From Panopea generosa (Eukaryota; Mollusca; Bivalvia; Adapedonta; Hiatellidae), in NCBI GenBank assembly GCA_029582155.1, contig CM055911.1, forward strand, positions 25,431,152-25,495,151: a stretch of 64,000 nt of DNA. Direction: 5' to 3'. The translations under genes were made by a program, and so were the position numbers. Numbering within the stretch: position 1 is the stretch's first letter; each line of letters begins with the position of its first letter. The notes under the pieces are model-generated. The model saw nothing but the letters and a program-made list of their open reading frames with translations, was not told where the DNA came from and searched no databases. This document shows positions 33,001-45,349 of this stretch, piece by piece.

Positions 33001-33293
33001 CCCGCGGCGTGGCCTAGTAGTAGAGCGTCCGCCTCGCAATCACAAGGTCGTGGGTTCAATCCCCGGCCGGGTCATACCAAAGACTTTAAAAATGGTACTA
33101 GAAGCTTCTTCGCTTGACGAACAGCATTTAGAGGAGAGTTCTAGGTCTGGTCGGCCCGGTGTCAGTATAATGTGACTGGGTGAGGTATGGTACTCCAGTG
33201 TGACAGCGCTTAGAATACAGTCTCAAGTAGACACCGTTGCGATATGACTGAAAAATTGTTAAAAGCGACACTAAACACCATACAACTACAACT
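33001..33293 (+). mobile_element. tRNA-derived SINE with perfect 11-bp target-site duplication
   Basis: ACTCATAAAAG at 32990-33000 is repeated at 33294-33304. Flanking pieces belong to an older minus-strand SINE of the 10945 type, so this is a nested insertion. It is shared with A1 (14306-14620) and therefore older than the A duplication. Confidence 0.9.
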
Positions 33294-34098
33294 ACTCATA
33301 AAAGTTTTTGGACGATCATGGGTTCGAATCAACTACCATAGCGGCGAGGGGTAAGTGGTCCATTAGACAGACAACCTTAATCTAGACGTTTAATACCGTA
33401 TATATTTGGAAACGGACATAATGGGAAGATTTCCTATCTTCCGCATATGTGTTTATTATAGGATTAAATTCGTTTTTTTCTGTTTTTAATGCATGTGTAA
33501 AGAATGTCGAATCACACACAAATCAAATTAAGCAAAGTAAACGCGTAAGAATACATCACCTCTGTCCTGGTTGACATCGAATTCTCCAGATGTAATATAC
33601 AATAATATCGTAACTGCTATTGTTTCCATTATCAGATGAACTCTGTAACATTAGTTTGTTTATTGTAAAATGACGATTGAATATTTTGCGGTGAAAAAAT
33701 TAAACACCCGCCTTTTATCTCTTGATTTAGACAAATAAAAAATCAATAATTCCAGGAAATACCCACACAGTGTAGACGCTGACGTCATGGTTTAGTTTTT
33801 TGTCTACACGATTGTTTCACACCCTCGCTGAAATATCAAAATCACCAGATCCTATGGATCAGAAAGTGGTTGTTTAACATACAAAATAGTGAGTGTTTGC
33901 GCTGTTTCAAAAAAGTGATTTGGCCTCTAAACCACTGTTATTGGTATTCTAAATATTCAATGCAGATAACAAATATTTCCCGGTAAAACTAGTGTACGAA
34001 AATCTTGCATTGTCAAGTATGATTTGTACCCAGTATCCGATATATCCCAATAGCGGCGACATTACAGACACTCTAATTTTCGGATTGTTTTTTACAAA
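33294..34098. other. Non-coding DNA, including the A2 junction that skips the A1-only block
   Basis: The junction near 33822 joins sequences 1.94 kb apart in A1. From 33920 to 34098 the sequence has no A1 counterpart in this window. No gene was seen. Confidence 0.4.
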
Positions 34099-34359
<261 letters not shown>

Positions 34360-34516
34360 TATTTATTTGAGAGATGGATAGACTGAGACAGAAAGACTAT
34401 GAGAGATAGTATGCGATTTTAGCTTTCAAAACTTTTGTTTATTATAAATATTCCTTTTTGTAACACCCATTAAGAGTATAGACTCTCTAAACCGAAATAA
34501 GAAGAAAAAGTAAAAA

Positions 34517-34600
34517 ATAAATGGCAGCTAGAAGATACGAACCTGGGTATCCAGCGTGTCAAGCGAACGCTCTACCACGGCCGCCACCAAACCCAATACT
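34517..34600 (-). mobile_element. tRNA-like SINE head, A2 copy
   Basis: Counterpart of 18665-18750, with boxes around GATACGAACCTGGGTATC and GCGAACGCTCTACC. Confidence 0.45.
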
Positions 34601-34823
34601 GTATAATGAGTTTTGAAAGGACATGTTAACAAAAATCGGCGCAAGTGAAGCGAATCAAATACAGTAACTATCAAAACTTGGCATTATTTATTATGTAACC
34701 TTTGTTTAGAAATAGTAGTGCTATCGTGCGCGATATGTTCAGGTGTCTTCGTTATTTTAGGCGATAATTGTATCGAGAAAATATTTCTACTTACTGAACC
34801 TATCAATCAATTCATCCAATGAC

Positions 34824-34960
34824 CCAGAGAGATACAAACAGAGAGATACAAACAGAGAGATAGAGAGATAGAATCAGAGAGATAGAAACAGAGAGATAGA
34901 AACAGAGAGATAGTAACAAAGACACAGGCACAGACACAGGCACAGACAAAGAGACATGGG

Positions 34961-35003
<43 letters not shown>

Positions 35004-35112
35004 TAAAAGACATAAAGAAGGACATACAGAAAAAGACATAGAGAGAGACATAGGGAGAAAGACAGAGAGAAATACGTAGAGAAAGATACAGAGAGAACAA
35101 CAGAGTGAAAGA

Positions 35113-35166
<54 letters not shown>

Positions 35167-35430
35167 GTTAAAGAGACAAAAGAGAGACATAGAGAGAAGG
35201 ACATATAGAAAAAGACATAGAGAGACATAGAGAGAAAAACATAGAGAGAGGGACATATAGAAAAAGACATAAAGAGACATAGAGAGAGGGACATGAAGAA
35301 AAAGACATAGAGAGAGACATAGAGAGAAAGACACAGATTGAAAGACATAGAGAAAGATATAGATAAAAAAGACAGTGAGAAAGAAAGAAAGACAAAGATT
35401 GAGAGAGAAAAAAAGGAGAGAGACAGAGAG
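34824..35430. repeat. GA-rich tract, A2 copy
   Basis: Counterpart of 19010-19672 with different unit composition. Long minus-strand Ser/Leu frames are artefacts of the repeat. Confidence 0.9.
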
Positions 35431-35595
35431 CCAATCGAGCTAAAACCAGTTAGCATACACCAAATCAGCTGACTGTTAACGTATTACGATAGCGTCACCG
35501 TTATAATCAACTGCATGTTTTTATAATAATACATTATACATATGTTAATGCGTTGCACACATGTATCGCATAACTTTTGTTTGCACTGAATTACC

Positions 35596-35748
35596 ATAGG
35601 TCCAATAAACATAGAGATAGACGGAGCTGTCACAGGGTCATTGATTGTGGTTTTAGAAATAATGTATGTCATAGTACAATTGTGTTACGTACGGTTTGAA
35701 TACATTCGTGTTATCGGATCTCACCGAATGCACTGTGTCGAGCGCTGA
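35596..35748 (+). pseudogene. EINGA-type ORF with lost start codon, A2 copy
   Basis: The 51-codon frame of 19892-20044 is open to the same TGA, but the ATG is ATA. Changes include Asn/Asp in the EINGA motif, Gly/Glu and Cys/Arg. If the A1 ORF is a real start exon, this copy is dead; if it is an internal exon, the start loss is irrelevant. Confidence 0.25.
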
Positions 35749-36231
35749 CCTGATGATGCAGTTTCAACAAGCTGTGACGGAGTACAGGGCGCTCCGTTTT
35801 TTAAGGTTGTCTAAAGACATGAGCTTTCGAATGACAGAGAACTGGACATAGAGCAGGTTCGATCCAAGGTTTAACTCAATGGCCCTTAAAAAGATATAAT
35901 TCACACTGGTTCTAGCCAGGGAACGGACCGCCTTATATTCATTAGTATTTAGCAATATTGAACGGTTGACGCCGTCGATGACAACGATGGTGTAGACTGA
36001 TGACAAATATGTAACATATAGAACAAAAATTATTTGTAATCATTTTCTAACGTACTCAAAAACAGTGCGTTCTCTGCATAAAATGAAAGGAATGAATGAG
36101 TGAATGGAGTTTTACGGCGTAACAACGCATTGTAGGTTATTCGACGCCAACAGGAAGGAAGATTCCAGACTCACTCTACATGTAAATACAACAAATTACC
36201 ATACAGATTAAAATAATACACCAACAAATGA
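35749..36231. other. Right end of A2, no gene seen
   Basis: It matches 20045-20492 plus a 28-bp A2-only insert. An 80-codon minus-strand frame at 35764-36006 has no recognisable features. Confidence 0.35.
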
Positions 36232-38565
36232 GCCTGGCAGATAATGGTAATATAGTGATAATGTCTGCCTTGAGACTGGCAGATGGTGGTAATATAGCGA
36301 TAATGTCTGCCTTGAGACTGGCAGATGGTAGTAATATAGTGATAATGTCTGCATTGAGCCTGGCAGATGGTGGTAATATAGTGATAATGTCTGCCTTGAG
36401 ACTGGCAGATGGTAGTAATATAGTGATAATGTCTGCATTGAGCCTGGCAGATGGTGGTAATATAGTGATACTGTCTGCCTTGAGACTGGCAGATGGTGGT
36501 AATATAGTGATAATGTCTGCCTTGAGCCTGGCAGATGGTGGTAATATAGCGATAATATCTGCATTGAGTCTTGCAGATGGTAGTACTATAGTAATAATGT
36601 CTGTCTTGAGCCAAGCAGATGGTGGTAATATAATGATAATTTCTGCTTTGAGCCTGGCAGATAGTAGTAATATAGTAATAATGTCTGTCTTGAGCCTGGC
36701 AGATGGTGGTAATATAGTTATAATGTCTGCCTTGAGCCTGGTAGAAAGTGGTAATATAGTGATTATGTCTGCCTTGATCCTGGAAGATGGTGGTAATATA
36801 ATGATAATGTCTGCATTGAACCTGGCAGATAGTGGTAATATAGTGATTATGTATGCCTTGAGCATGGCAGATGGTTGTATTATATTGATAATGTCTGCAT
36901 TGAACCTGGCAGATGGTGGTAATACGTGTATAGTGATAATGTCTGCATTGAGCCTGGCAGATGGTAGTAATGTAGTAATAATGTCTTCCTTGAGCTTGGC
37001 AGATGGTAGTGATATAGTGATAATATCTGCATTGAACCTGGCAGATGGTGGTTATATAATGATAATGTCTGCCTTGAGCCTGGCAGATGGTGGTAATATA
37101 ATGATAATGCCTCCAAATTAGCCTGGCAGATGGTAGTAATATAGTAATAATGTCTGTCTTGAGACTGGCAGATGGTGGTAATATAATGATAATGTCTACC
37201 TTTAGCTTGGCAGGTGGTGGTAATTTAATGATAATGTCTGCCTTGAGCCTGGCAGATGATAGTTATATAGTGATAATGTATGTCTTGAGCCTGGCAGATG
37301 GTTGTATCATAGTGATTCTCTCTGCATTGAGCCTTGTAGAAGATGGTAATGTAGTGACATTGTCTGCCTTGAGCCTGGTAGATGGAAGTATTATATTGAT
37401 AATGTCTGCATTGAGCCTGGTAGAAAGTGGTAATATAGTGATAATGTCTGCCTTGAGCCTGACAGATGGTGGTAATATAGTGATAATGTATGCCTTGAGC
37501 CTGGCAGATGGTTGTATTATATTGATAATGTTTGCATTGAGCCTGGCAGATGGAAGTTATATAATGATAATGTCTGTTTTGAGCCTTGCAGATGGTTGTA
37601 TCATAGTGATAATGTCTTCCTAGAGCCTGAGCCTGGCAGATGGTGGTAATTTCGTGATAATGTCTGCCTTGAACCTGACAGACGGTGGTAATAAAGTGAT
37701 AATGTCTGCATTGATCCTGGCAGATGGTGGTAATATAGTGAAATTTTTTGCCTTGAGCCTGGCAGATGGTAGTAATAAAGTGATAATGTCTGCATTGAAC
37801 CTGGCAGATGGTGGTAATATAGTGATAATGTCTGCCTTGAACCTGGTAGATGGTGGTTATATAGTGATAATGTCTGCCTTGAGCCTGGCAGATGGTAGAA
37901 ATATAGTGACAATGTCTTCCTTGAGCCTGGCAGATGGTGGTAATATAGTGATAATATCTGTCTAGAGCCTTGCAGATGGTAGTAATAAAGTTATAAAGTC
38001 TGTCTTGAGCCTTGTTGATGATGGTAATGTAGTTATAATGTCTGCTTTGAGTCTGGCATATTGTAGTAGTATAATGATTTTGTCTGACTTGAGGATGGTA
38101 TATGGTAGTTATATATTGAAAAAGTCTGCCTTGAACCTGGTTGATGATAACAATATAGTGACAATGTCTGCCTTGAGCCTTGCAGATGGTGGAAATATCT
38201 TAATAATGTCTGCATTGAGCCTGGTTGATGGTGGTAATATAGTGATAATATCTGCATTGAGCCTGACAGATTGTGGTAATATAGTGACACTATCTGGCTT
38301 GAGCCTGGCAGATGATGGTTATGTAGTGACACTGTCTGCCTTGAGCCTTGCAGATGGTGGTTAATATAGTCAGAATGTCTGCCTATATTCAGGCAGTTGT
38401 TGTAATATATTAATAAAGTCTGCTTTGAGCCGAACAGATGTCTGTTAAATATAGTGATAATGTCTGTCTTGAGCCTAATATAGTGATAATGTATGTCTTG
38501 ATCCTGGTAGATGGTGGTTAATATAGTGATAATGTCTGCCTTGAACCTGAAAATGGTGGTCATAT
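36231..38565. repeat. 42-bp satellite array, about 56 units
   Basis: Unit GAGCCTGGCAGATGGTGGTA followed by ATATAGTGATAATGTCTGCC and TT. Because 42 is a multiple of three, frames stay open on both strands for hundreds of codons (LADGGNIVIMSALS on plus; ADIITILPPSARLK and SLYYHHLPGSRQTL on minus). Stops and frame changes are scattered, so it is not a protein gene. Units differ by about 5-20%. Confidence 0.92.
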
Positions 38566-41485
38566 AACAGTTATACCGTTAGCACGATATTCAACATGGC
38601 TGTGTACCTTTAATACAACTATAAATAGCTATACCGTTAACAAGATATTCAACATAACAAGTGTACCTTTAAAACAACTGAAAACAGTTATAGCGTTAAC
38701 AAAATATAAAATGGTGGGTTTACCTTTAATACATCTTTAAATAGTTATACCCTTAACAAAATATACAACATGGCGGGTGTACCTTTAATACATCTGAAAA
38801 CAGTTATACCCTTAACAAGATATATAACATGGCGGGTGTACCTTTAATACAACTGAAAACAGTTATACCCTTAACAAGATATACAACATGGCGGATGTTC
38901 CTTTAATACAACTGTAAACAGTTATACTGTTAATACGATACTCTATATGGCGGGTGTACCTTTAATTCAACAGAAAACAGTAATACCGTTAACAAGATAT
39001 ACAACATGACGGGTGTACCTTTGATACAACTGAAAACAGTAATATTGTTAACAAGATATACATCATGGCGGGTGTACCTTTAATACAACTGTAAACAGTT
39101 ATACCGTTAAAACGATATTCAACACGGCGGTTGTACCTTTAATACAACTGTAAACAGTTATACTGTTAACAAGATATTCAACACAGCGAGTGTACCTTTA
39201 ATACAACTATAAACAGTCATACCGTTAACACGATATTCAACACAGCAAGTGTACCTTTAATACAACTGTTAACAGTAATACCATTAACAAGATATTCAAC
39301 ACGGCGGGTGTACCTTTAAAACAACAGTAAACAGTTATACCGTTAACAAGATATTCAACACGGCGTGTGTACCTTTAATACAACTATAAACAGTTAGACC
39401 GTTAACAAAATATTCAACACGGCGGGTGTACCTTTAATACAACTGTAAACAGTTAAACTGTTAACAAAATATTCAACACGGCTGGTGTACCTTTAATACA
39501 ACTGAAAACAGCTATACCATTAACACGATATTCAACACGGCGGGTGTACCTTTAATACAACTGTAAACAGCTAATCAGTTAACAAGATATTCAACACGGC
39601 GGGTGTACCTTTAATACAACTGTAAACAGTTATACCGTTAAAACGATATTCAACACGGCGGTTGTACCTTTAATACAACTGTAAACAGTAATACCATTAA
39701 CAAGATATTCAACACGGCGGGTGTACCTTTAATACAACAGTAAACAGTTATACCGTTAACAAGATATTCAACACGGCGTGTGTACCTTTAATACAACTAT
39801 AAACAGTTAGACCGTTAACAAAATATTCAACACGGCGGGTGTACCTTTAATACAACTGTAAACAGTTATACTGTTAACAAAATATTCAACACGGCTGGTG
39901 TACCTTTAATACAACTGAAAACAGCTATACCATTAACACGATATTCAACACGGCGGGTGTACCTTTAATACAACTGTAAACAGCTAATCAGTTAACAAGA
40001 TATTCAACACGGCGGGTGTACCTTTAATACAACTGTAAACAGTCATACCGTAAACAAGATGTTCAACACGGCGGGTGTACCTTTAATACAACTGAAAACA
40101 GCTATACCGTTAACACGATATTCAACACGGCGGGTGTACCTTTAATACAACTGTAAACACCTAAACCGTTAACAAGATATTCAACACGACGGGTATACCT
40201 TTAGTACAACTGTAAACAGTTATACCGTTAAAACGATATTCAACACGGCGGTTGTCCCTTAAATACAACTGTAAACAGTTATACCGATAACAAGATATTC
40301 AACACAGCGAGTGTACCTTTAATACAACTCTAAACAGTCATACCGTTAACACGATATTCAACACAGCGAGTGTACCTTTAATACAACTGTAAACAGTTAT
40401 ACCGTTAACACGATATTCAACACGGAGGGTGTACCTTTAATACAACTGTAAACAGCTCTACCGTTAACACGATATTCAACACAGCGGGCGTACCTTTAAT
40501 ACAACTGTTAACAGTTATACCGTTAACAAAATATTCAACATGGCGGGTATACCTTTAATACAACTGAAAACTGTTATACCGTTAACATGATATTCAACAC
40601 GGCGGGCGTACCTTTAATACAACTGTTAACAGTTATACCGTTAACAAAATATTCAACACGGCCGGTGTACCTTTAATACAACTGAAAACAGCTATACCGT
40701 TAACACGATATTCAACACGGCGGGCGTACCTTTAATACAACTGAAAACAGTCATACCGTTAACATGATATTCAATACGGCGGATGTACCTTTAATACAAC
40801 TGTAAACAGTTATACCGTTAACAAGATATTCAACACAGCGAGTGTACCTTTAATACAACTGTAAACAGTCATATCGTTAACATGATATTCAACATGGCGG
40901 ATGTACATTTAATACAACTGTAAACAGTTATACCGTTAAAATGATATTCAACACAGTGGGTGTACCTTTAATACAACTGTAAAGAGCTATACCGTTAACA
41001 AGATATTCAACACAGCGAGTGTACCTTTAATACAACTGTAAACAGTTATACCGTTAACACGATATTCAACACGGCGGTTGTACCTTTAATACAACTGTAA
41101 ACAGTTATACCATTAACAAGATATTCAACACAGCGAGTGTACCTTTAATACAACTCTAAACAGTCATACCGTTAACACGATATTCAACACAGGGAGTGTA
41201 CCTTTAATACAACTGTAAACAGTTAGACCGTTAACAAGATATTCAACACAGCGGGCGTACCTTTAATACTATTGTAAACAGTTATACCGTTAACAAAATA
41301 TTGAACATGGCGTGTGTACCTTTAATACAACTGTAAACAGTTAGACCGTTAATAAAATATTCAACACGGCGGGTGTACCTTTAATATAACTGTAAACAGT
41401 CATACCGTTAACACGATATTCAACACAGCGGGTGTACCTTTAATACATCTGTAAACAGTCATACCGTTAACAATATATCCAACAT
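38566..41485. repeat. 59-bp satellite array, about 49 units
   Basis: Unit CAGTTATACCGTTAACAAGA then TATTCAACACGGCGGGTGTA then CCTTTAATACAACTGTAAA. Local higher-order repeats exist, e.g. a 413-bp (7-unit) spacing between the CGGCGTGTGTACC variants at 39361 and 39774. Most units contain GTTAAC and TTAATAC. The array ends in CCAACATGAAAC..GAATAATT, as does the second array. Confidence 0.92.
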
Positions 41486-42006
41486 GAAACAGAATAATTT
41501 AACAAACGCTTTAGTCAAAAGCCAATGATAATTTCATCAATGAGGCCTGCCATCACTTTTATCAATTATTAACAGAAGATTCATTGCAAACGGAAACCCG
41601 TTTTACCAATGAATTAATTATAGTTTCCAGTGTTAAGCAACTTTAACATGTAATACTTTGAAAACGTATTTAAGCATGTATCGAACGGCAGGCTTTTTGT
41701 TTCGTGACGTAGACCGCGTTCCTATTACATGAACAGTATGTCATAATAAAAGTTGAAATGTAGAAAACGGGTGTGCCACTAACACAATTAAATGCTTTTA
41801 AATTGATTTCAGTATGATATTGCTCTGTGCCGACATTTATCCTAGTTTGTTCGGAATTCTAAAATTTCACTTCTGTAAATAATGTGAGTTTTTTTAAATA
41901 TAAAAAAAACCACACTGAATCACGTAGAGAGATAACACAAGTTTTACCCAGAATCTGTATTGTACGCGGAGACTGCAAAAGGACTGCACATACAATTGAG
42001 TGAATT
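41486..42006. promoter_or_regulatory. Presumed 5' flank of the B1 signal-peptide exon
   Basis: It is conserved with 59443-59948. No convincing TATA box was found at a normal distance. The last 120 bases before the ATG are almost unchanged between copies. A promoter role is inferred from position only. Confidence 0.25.
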
Positions 42007-42180
42007 ATGGATTATTTAAAGTTCCGGTTTTATATTGTTGGAATGAGTGTAGTGGTTTTGGAAGGCGTGATAAAAGGGTACCCAATTGGTGAATACTATT
42101 TCATGAACAGTAAAACAATTCCCTGGAGATATCGCCCTTTGACAATATCGTTGCTCCGAAAAGATACACAAAAAGAGCAA
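42007..42180 (+). CDS. Putative first exon of a small secreted peptide, copy B1
   Basis: ATG, a hydrophobic leader (FYIVGMSVVVLEGVI), then GEYYFMNSKTIPW and RYRP and a basic polar tail (LLRKDTQKEQ). Donor choices are CAA|GTATTT after 42180 (phase 0) or TTTTG|GTTTGT after 42188 (phase 2). Read-through stops at 42228. Compared with B2 there are four silent and four replacement changes and one in-frame 6-base indel, so frame is kept through an indel. The K-x-(V/I)-P..YRP portion resembles the A exons. The next exon was not identified. Confidence 0.5.
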
Positions 42181-42228
42181 GTATTTTGGTTTGTTTTAAA
42201 CTGTTTATATAATACACATAGAATGTAA

Positions 42229-42867
42229 AACATTATTTTAAAACTTAGATAAATCTTAAATTTAATTATTATATACAGAAACATAGAAAAGATTGAATCA
42301 CTGATCTATAGATATATATTATGTGGCTCATTTCACTCCATACATCTCACAATGTGTATTGTTCTGTATACAGAGACGTGTGTAATATTTGGAGAATATA
42401 ACTCAAAATAAATTATTTTGTTTTTAACTTTTTATTTCACAATTTTATATATAGAGAGGTAATAAATTGAGATGTTGTTTGGTCGAAATCAGTTTTCTAA
42501 CATCTTGCACGCATATTTCACCAGCATCCTTCCAGCATATCATGTATAGACAATAGCACTTCATCAGTTCTTATCACAGCATGCTGTCAACGCTTTCATT
42601 CCCTGGACACTGTCCAGTGCTGACCAACTGACTCCCAAACACATTAATATTGTACAACTGACACGTCTTTTACACCATAGTACAAAAGTAATATGTATTG
42701 TCAATATACAACACATGTACTTCTGGAACACTGAACACATTGTCAAAGGTTTTAAAAGTGTCGTGTTTCCATAGAAAGTCCTCTGTTGGTCAAAATATGC
42801 AGGACAAAAATCATGGGGTTGACCTGATTGCTTTTTTTGACAATTTCGATTGTTTTATGACAAATCT
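42229..42867. other. Non-coding DNA between the B1 exon and the LINE relic
   Basis: Conserved with 60165-60800. No terminal exon could be supported. Confidence 0.35.
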
Positions 42868-43470
42868 TCATTTTTGAAAATTCTGTCCATTTGTTGCAAT
42901 ATGCCAGTACGCATGTTTAAACTGCAATATATTCATTCGATGCCACCCAAACTTGGCGGAACTCATGAATAGTTCCCAAGGTTCTAATATTCCCATAGAA
43001 ATATTGAACTTTTTCAGCATTTTCAATTTGACGATTGAATTCATGAGATCAGAAGAACAATTTCCCCAAATTAAACAACAGTAGTCAAAATGTGTCACGA
43101 CGTACATGTAAGCATTTAAGTTTAGGTTGCATACATGAATTGATAATACGGTTTAATTTTGTTTGAAATAAAAAACAGCAGTGAATTGCACTTTTTTATT
43201 GCATTTTCTACTTGTAAAGTCCATTACAAGTGTTTATCTATGGTAATTCGTAAGAGTTTTTCATTTTCAGACATTTGTATTGGAAGTCATTCGCTAGTAT
43301 AATTGGTGGTTCCTGCAATATGTTAGCTAATGCTTGTTTTGAAGCAATGAGCATGACTTTAGGTTTTGTCATATTTAAAACCATATTGTTCTGTTGACAG
43401 CACGTTTCAAAGCCATCTATATCAGCATTTAGATGTCTGGATATATCTTCGAATGGTTTTGTTTGCTGTA
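42868..43470 (-). pseudogene. Non-LTR retrotransposon reverse-transcriptase relic
   Basis: The minus strand from about 43107 encodes YVVTHFDYCCLIWGNC and following residues, a common signature of the region after the catalytic core in LINE reverse transcriptases (H-x-D-Y-C...W-G). Further upstream on that strand, CCQQNNMVLNMTKPKVMLIA resembles the preceding LN..KTK.M segment. A frameshift and stops separate the pieces (about 43110-43260), so it is dead. The catalytic (Y/F)xDD motif is not present in the fragment. Confidence 0.7.
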
Positions 43471-43503
43471 TTTAATTTCTTTGTATATCCCGAAAGTGCT
43501 TTC

Positions 43504-43807
43504 TTATGACAAAGGGCCGGGTCCAGTTAGCTCAGTCGGTAACGCGTCTGACTATCACTCCAGAGGTCGTGAGTTCGAATCCCCGCCCGGCAACAGTCTC
43601 CGTGGTGATTGATATACGAAAATGCGTCTTACCGCTGATTCAAGTGAAAAACTTATCAGTTTCTTGCGGAGATGGGATGTGCTCGAGTACTGGTTAACCT
43701 TTCAGGATCCCAGGAAACATTGGTTAAGTTAACTGATTGTTTGTGAGCCCTCGATGGCATAAAAATGACACTAAATACTCAATCAATCAATCAATTATGA
43801 CAAAGGG
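43504..43807 (+). mobile_element. Complete tRNA-headed SINE with 13-bp target-site duplication
   Basis: The element is 43517-43794. TTATGACAAAGGG occurs at 43504-43516 and 43795-43807. The head has GTTAGCTCAGTCGGTAACGC and GAGTTCGAATCCCC; its acceptor-stem halves still pair (GCCGGG with CCCGGC). The tail is (TCAA)n. It is the best-preserved member of the family also seen reversed at 7110 and 26112. Confidence 0.92.
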
Positions 43808-44329
43808 AACAGAAATACATAAAAGTGTAAATATACGGCCCAAGCCATATTCTATAAAGTTAGTTTTTGTAAGAAAAACAAATATGTGGGTGGGCTCAAT
43901 TAAATCAATCTTCATTTTCCATTTTATTTTTTTTTAAATTGTTTCATTAAATAAATGCAAATATAAAGTAAAAAATATCAACAGGGGTGAGCCAGTACGC
44001 GCTTTTTCGCAACCGTGAATCAATTGTGCGCTTTCTGCTCCCCGTGTATAGTGTCCATATAACTGTTCCAGTATTATTAATACAATATGGTCCATCTTTG
44101 GTATAATATCGTAGATTGCTTAGTCATGAAATTCTGGCAACACACTTATGGCGTGGTATATTGTATTTTGCTGCATTGACATAAATGTAGATTAAAATCA
44201 AATATGAGATACAATAATTTTGAACAGCTACTCTCTCCTGCAATCCAGCGTATTTGCATCGCAATTTGACGCACATCAACATGTGTTTATCAACAATGCA
44301 AACACTATCCAAATATAACGTAAACACTG
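43808..44329. other. Non-coding DNA, no gene seen
   Basis: Matches 61581-62128 in B2, which has a poly-C rich insertion near 61811-61850. A 73-codon minus-strand frame at 44124-44345 has no supportable features. Confidence 0.35.
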
Positions 44330-44487
44330 CGATTTGGGAACACAATCCAAACCCAATTCATATACAATGTTACCGCTGAGATTTGAGAACACAATCCAAT
44401 ATAATTAAACACAACGATTTGAGAACACAATTCAAACACAATTCAAATACAATTAAACACTACGATTTGAGAACACAATTTAAATAC
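44330..44487. repeat. 48-bp minisatellite, short allele in B1
   Basis: Units built from GATTTGAGAACACAATTCAA, ACACAATTCAAATACAATTA and AACACTAC. About three to four units here against about nine to ten in B2 (62130-62575). Confidence 0.8.
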
Positions 44488-44513
44488 AGTCAGTCAGTCA
44501 GTCAGTCTGTCAG
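44487..44513. repeat. CAGT microsatellite, short in B1
   Basis: Six or so CAGT units join the minisatellite to the SINE tail. In B2 the tract is about 298 bp. Confidence 0.85.
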
Positions 44514-44514
44514 T

Positions 44515-44785
44515 AAAGTAAAGTGTTTGTTTATTACATGGCACCCCTATTGCAAGGGCCAGCCACACTGGGTTTATGAGACACCTTTATGTTGTACACA
44601 GTTACTTCCCGAAAACTATCATTGTCAGGTTTCAGGTTATTAGACGTTTGGTACCCTTCAATTTAACTAGCTGCTGGGTGAGCAACCGGCCACGTCATAT
44701 AAAATCCAAATGCTCCCACCGGGATTCAAACTTTCGACTTCCCGCTTCCGAGGCGGACACCTAAACCACTAGGCCATGGAAGACG
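44515..44785 (-). mobile_element. tRNA-derived SINE, minus strand
   Basis: The tail GTGTTTGTTTATTACATGGC comes first; the head at the right reads, on the plus strand, GGGATTCAAACTTTCGACTT then GAGGCGGACACCTAAACCAC. The same element is at 62960-63227 in B2, and a fragment of the same head type is at 1-75. Confidence 0.75.
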
Positions 44786-45164
44786 TTTATTATACGTTTG
44801 CTTTTCCGCTAGTAATTTTTTTTATATATATTTTAGAAACCATATGCCATTTTGATGTGCTCGCATATGAAATATGTTTTATTGTATTTACAATGGTTTT
44901 AGGACTCAGATATTTTTAATTTTTAACCTGTTAAAGCAAAAAAATAAAAATATTTGTTTATGAGCTCATGGATGTAAAGTTGCCGTGTGTGCTCCTTAAG
45001 GTATTTCACTATAATGAATATCAATGTACTGTGACTCGTGCTTGTGAAACTTTTATTTTTATAATTGTAAATGCAGTTTGTTTGGTGCTTATCATAATGT
45101 TTTAGGAATCGTATACTTCTGAGTATTTAGTTTATATAATTTATTTTAGCTCGATTGCGATGAA
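44786..45164. other. AT-rich DNA, nothing recognised
   Basis: Conserved with 63228-63610 in B2. No exon or repeat was recognised. Confidence 0.35.
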
Positions 45165-45319
45165 AGATCAGAGCTTATATGAACAGTTCTCGAGTCCGCT
45201 TCCTGGGTTGAACCAGTACTGAGTGTCGTTTTATGAGAGGCATCGGGTCGCGCTGGGGATCGAACCCGCAACCTTTGGCGTGGGCGGCCAACACTCTTTC
45301 CATTAGACAACCGCCCCGC
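45165..45319 (-). mobile_element. tRNA-derived SINE, minus strand
   Basis: Body CCAGTACTGAGTGTCGTTTT and head GGGATCGAACCCGCAACC...CATTAGACAACCGCC on the plus strand. B2 copy 63611-63767; a plus-strand relative is at 4317-4476. Confidence 0.7.
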
Positions 45320-45349
45320 ATTTTGAGTATTTCGTATGCTCGTTTACTG

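Noticed and set aside
36228-37121. 297-codon plus-strand frame and similar frames of up to 353 codons in the 42-bp arrays
   Set aside because: They are pure translations of a 42-bp unit, open on both strands, with scattered stops and no start or splice context.
38566-41485. CRISPR-like array
   Set aside because: The 59-bp units are contiguous and related along their whole length, with no unique spacers, and the genome is eukaryotic.
43261-43400. Plus-strand exon after TTTTCAG at about 43270 as the second exon of the B peptide
   Set aside because: It is the antisense of the LINE relic, and the plus frame is closed by TAG after eight codons in B1.
43517-43592. Functional tRNA gene
   Set aside because: The head continues into a SINE body with (TCAA) tail and target-site duplication; the anticodon stem has mismatches. 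The same reasoning applies to the other tRNA-like heads.
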